Below, piece by piece: positions 61,829-64,000 of a stretch of DNA of 64,000 nt. The notes under the pieces are model-generated. The model had not been told where the DNA came from. It did no database searches and saw only the letters and a list, made by a program, of their open reading frames with translations. Source of the DNA: Crenobacter cavernae. Its GTDB lineage: Bacteria > Pseudomonadota > Gammaproteobacteria > Burkholderiales > Chromobacteriaceae. The stretch covers positions 124,001 through 188,000 of the forward strand of contig NZ_CP031337.1 of assembly GCF_003355495.1 (NCBI RefSeq), given 5' to 3'. Position 1 is the stretch's first letter, and the number at the start of each line of letters is the position of its first letter. The position numbers and the translations under genes are program-made.

Positions 61829-62745
61829 GTGATTTTGTGAGTGATTTCTGGAGTGTCTACATCTCCGTCATCGTGATCGCCGGCATGGCCGGCCTGGGCT
61901 ACGTGCTGTTCAGCCAGGCGAAGGCCGTGGCGGTGAAGAAGGACGGCGAAGCGGCCGACGTCACCGGCCACGTGTGGGACGACGACCTCGTCGAGTACAA
62001 CAACCCGCTGCCGCGCTGGTGGATGTGGATGTTCTACATCACAATCGCCTTCGGCATCGGCTACCTCGCGCTCTACCCGGGCCTCGGCAAGTACCAGGGC
62101 CTGTTCGGCTGGAGCTCGGTCGGCCAGTACAAGAAGGAACGCGGCGACGCCGAGGCGAAGTACCAGCCGCTGTACGACCAGTTCCAGAAGAAGGAGCTGA
62201 AAGCGGTGGCCGCCGATCCGAAGGCTCAGGAAATGGGCAAGCGCCTGTTCCAGACCTACTGCGTGCAGTGCCACGGCTCCGACGCGCGCGGCGCCAAGGG
62301 CTTCCCGAACCTGACCGACCACGACTGGCTGTACGGCGGCGATGCGGCCACCATCAAGACCTCGATCGAGGGCGGCCGCCACGGCCAGATGCCGGCTTTC
62401 GGCGCCAGGTTCGGCGAAGAGAAGGTCAAGGACGTCGCCAACTACGCGATGTCGCTGTCGGGCAAGAAGCACGACGCCGAGCGCGCGCAACGCGGATCCG
62501 AGACCTTCAAGGCGGACTGCGCGACCTGCCACGGCCCGGACGGCAAGGGCAACCAGGGCGTCGGCGCGCCGAACCTGACCGACAACACCTGGCTATACGG
62601 CGGCACCGAGAAGACCATCGTCGAGACCATCACCAACGGCCGCAACAACCAGATGCCGGCGTGGAAGGACTTCCTCGGCGAAGGCAAGGTCCACCTATTG
62701 GCCGCCTACGTATGGGGTCTGTCGAACAACCCCAAAGCCCAGTAG
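61825..62745 (+). CDS. ccoP: cbb3 oxidase diheme subunit III
   Basis: A 306-residue subunit with two N-terminal helices (about 10-30 and 65-85, the second in LPRWWMWMFYITIAFGIGYL), then two cytochrome c domains with CVQCHGSD and CATCHGPD. Each has its distal Met (GRHGQMPAF and GRNNQMPAW). It accepts electrons from cytochrome bc1 via soluble cytochrome c. Ends before the hairpin at 62761. Confidence 0.96.
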   Translation: MSDFVSDFWSVYISVIVIAGMAGLGYVLFSQAKAVAVKKDGEAADVTGHVWDDDLVEYNNPLPRWWMWMFYITIAFGIGYLALYPGLGKYQGLFGWSSVGQYKKERGDAEAKYQPLYDQFQKKELKAVAADPKAQEMGKRLFQTYCVQCHGSDARGAKGFPNLTDHDWLYGGDAATIKTSIEGGRHGQMPAFGARFGEEKVKDVANYAMSLSGKKHDAERAQRGSETFKADCATCHGPDGKGNQGVGAPNLTDNTWLYGGTEKTIVETITNGRNNQMPAWKDFLGEGKVHLLAAYVWGLSNNPKAQ

Positions 62746-62760
62746 TAAGGGGCGAGCCCG

Positions 62761-62795
62761 AAACTGCCCGCCGTCGTGCGGGCAGTTTTCTTTGG
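62761..62795 (+). terminator. Terminator between ccoP and ccoG
   Basis: AAACTGCCCGC and GCGGGCAGTTT pair perfectly with a six-base loop, followed by TTCTTTG. ccoG therefore probably has its own promoter in the gap 62796-62938, though I could not pick one. Confidence 0.85.
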
Positions 62796-62938
62796 GGGTG
62801 CCGAATCGACGGAAGAATGGATTAAAATAGCACTCACGATACAGGTTTAAGCCACCCCCGCCGCCTCACCCGGCCAGAACCTTGCGGTAAGCCGGCCCGT
62901 CATGCCGTTTTACCGGAATCTTCTTACAGGGAAAGACC

Positions 62939-64000
62939 ATGTCCGACTCTCTCAAAGACATCCCGATCAGGGTGGTACACACCCCGCCGGGAAAAGACCC
63001 TGACCAGGGCTCCTCGCTCTACGAAGTACACAAGAAGGTCTATCCGCGCGCGGTCAAGGGCGTGTTCAACAACTGGCGCGTGCTGTTCGTGCTCGGCACG
63101 CAGCTCGTCTATCTGGCGCTGCCGTGGCTGAGCTGGAACGGGCGTCAAGCCGTGCTGTTCGACCTCGCCAACCGCAAGTTCTTCCTGTTCGGCCTCACCA
63201 TCTGGCCGCAGGACTTCATTTATTTAGCTGCCCTCCTGATCTGCAGCGCCTTCGGTCTGTTCGCGTGGACCACCGTCGCCGGCCGGCTGTGGTGCGGCTA
63301 TTCCTGTCCGCAGACGGTGTACACCGAGATCATGCTGTGGATAGAGAACTGGGTGGAAGGCGACCGCAACAAGCGGATGAAGCTCGACAAGTCGCCGATG
63401 AGCGCCAGAAAGCTCAGGATCAAGTCGACCAAGCACGCGCTGATGATCGCGTTCTCGCTCGTCACCGGTTTCACCTTCGTCGGCTACTTCACGCCGATCC
63501 GCGACCTCGTCGCCGCGCTGCCGGCCTTCGCCTTCGGCCCGTGGGAAAGCTTCTGGATCCTGTTCTACGCCGGCTTCACCTATCTGTTCGCTGGCTTCCT
63601 GCGCGAGCAGATGTGCATCTATATGTGCCCGTACGCACAATTCCAGAGCGTGATGTTCGACGCCGATACGCTGATTGTCTCGTATGACGAAGCGCGCGGC
63701 GAGCCGCGCGGCTCGCGCAAGAAGGGCGTCAACCCGCGCGACGAGGGCCTCGGCGACTGCATCGACTGTACGATGTGCGTGCAGGTCTGCCCGACCGGCA
63801 TCGACATCCGCAACGGCCTGCAGATCGCCTGCATCGGCTGTGCCGCCTGTATCGACGCCTGCGACGACGTGATGGACAAGATGGGCTACCCGCGCGGCCT
63901 GATCCGCTACACGACCGAAAACGCGCTCAAGGGCGCGTATCCGGAAAGCGAGTTCGTCTCCCGCCTGAAGCGGCCGCGCGTCGTGCTGTACACGCTGGTG
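62939..64000 (+). CDS. ccoG: cbb3 oxidase assembly protein CcoG (partial, runs off the window)
   Basis: The first 354 codons are present with no stop before the edge. CcoG (FixG/RdxA) is a membrane ferredoxin that reduces copper for CuB insertion into the cbb3 oxidase. Membrane helices lie around residues 45-65, 85-110, 160-180 and 195-215, with WCGYSCPQTVYTE between them, and REQMCIYMCPYAQFQS follows. Two ferredoxin cluster motifs are seen: CIDCTMCVQVCPTGID and CIGCAACIDACDDVMDK. ATG at 62939, spacing about 8 from AGGGAAAG. The usual full length is about 460-480 residues, so the last quarter is missing here. Confidence 0.93.
   Translation, partial: MSDSLKDIPIRVVHTPPGKDPDQGSSLYEVHKKVYPRAVKGVFNNWRVLFVLGTQLVYLALPWLSWNGRQAVLFDLANRKFFLFGLTIWPQDFIYLAALLICSAFGLFAWTTVAGRLWCGYSCPQTVYTEIMLWIENWVEGDRNKRMKLDKSPMSARKLRIKSTKHALMIAFSLVTGFTFVGYFTPIRDLVAALPAFAFGPWESFWILFYAGFTYLFAGFLREQMCIYMCPYAQFQSVMFDADTLIVSYDEARGEPRGSRKKGVNPRDEGLGDCIDCTMCVQVCPTGIDIRNGLQIACIGCAACIDACDDVMDKMGYPRGLIRYTTENALKGAYPESEFVSRLKRPRVVLYTLV

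Overview
The window is GC-rich, gene-dense DNA from a betaproteobacterium, most likely of the order Neisseriales (Chromobacteriaceae-like). This is inferred from the proteins and from the uvrA / MFS transporter / ssb arrangement, and was not checked by a search. I see no rRNA, tRNA, insertion sequence, prophage or CRISPR array. Almost every base belongs to an ordinary chromosomal gene or a short intergenic gap; the last gene (ccoG) runs off the right edge.

Layout. 0-1 kb: bfd (iron) and nudJ. 1-4.4 kb: dTDP-L-rhamnose operon rfbBDAC. 4.4-10 kb: a secreted protein of unknown function, mnmA, a LysR regulator, then a methionine aminotransferase / Nit amidase / amino-acid-binding-protein unit. 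10-19.5 kb: VOC protein, uvrA, YajR-like MFS, ssb, a WecA/MraY-type sugar-phosphate transferase, an EAL-like/HDOD signalling protein and aroC. 19.6-33.4 kb: purine catabolism (8-oxoguanine/guanine deaminase, xdhABC, NCS2 permease, allA, allantoicase, uraD, puuE, GntR regulator, uraH, puuD), followed by pyk. 35-47 kb: a copper/heavy-metal region (CusRS-like pair, a CusR-type box, TolC-like protein, multicopper oxidase, cupredoxin, then a complete HME-RND efflux operon with two unusual small partners). 47.5-53.7 kb: glyoxylate-to-glycerate operon (gcl, hyi, glxR, ttuD) with its IclR regulator. 53.7-59.1 kb: EamA transporter, pepN, M61 protease. 59.2-64 kb: cbb3 oxidase ccoNOQP and ccoG behind a class-II FNR-type promoter.

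How the genes fit together. Purines enter through the permease, are oxidised to urate and then to allantoin, and are split to urea and glyoxylate. The gcl cluster turns glyoxylate into tartronate semialdehyde, glycerate and 2-phosphoglycerate, and pyk can finish the route to pyruvate. The metal region looks like periplasmic copper oxidation plus envelope-spanning efflux.

Most interesting signal. A short word, CTCGGCCAA (usually CTCGGCCAAC; reverse GTTGGCCGAG), occurs about 45 times exactly in 64 kb by my hand count, where a rough estimate for random DNA at about 65% GC gives about one. It lies inside many unrelated genes and also as closely spaced inverted pairs that form the stems of intrinsic terminators. 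This is the behaviour of Neisseria DUS and Pasteurellaceae USS DNA-uptake sequences, but the word is not one of the uptake-sequence dialects I know. I propose it as a candidate new DNA-uptake sequence.
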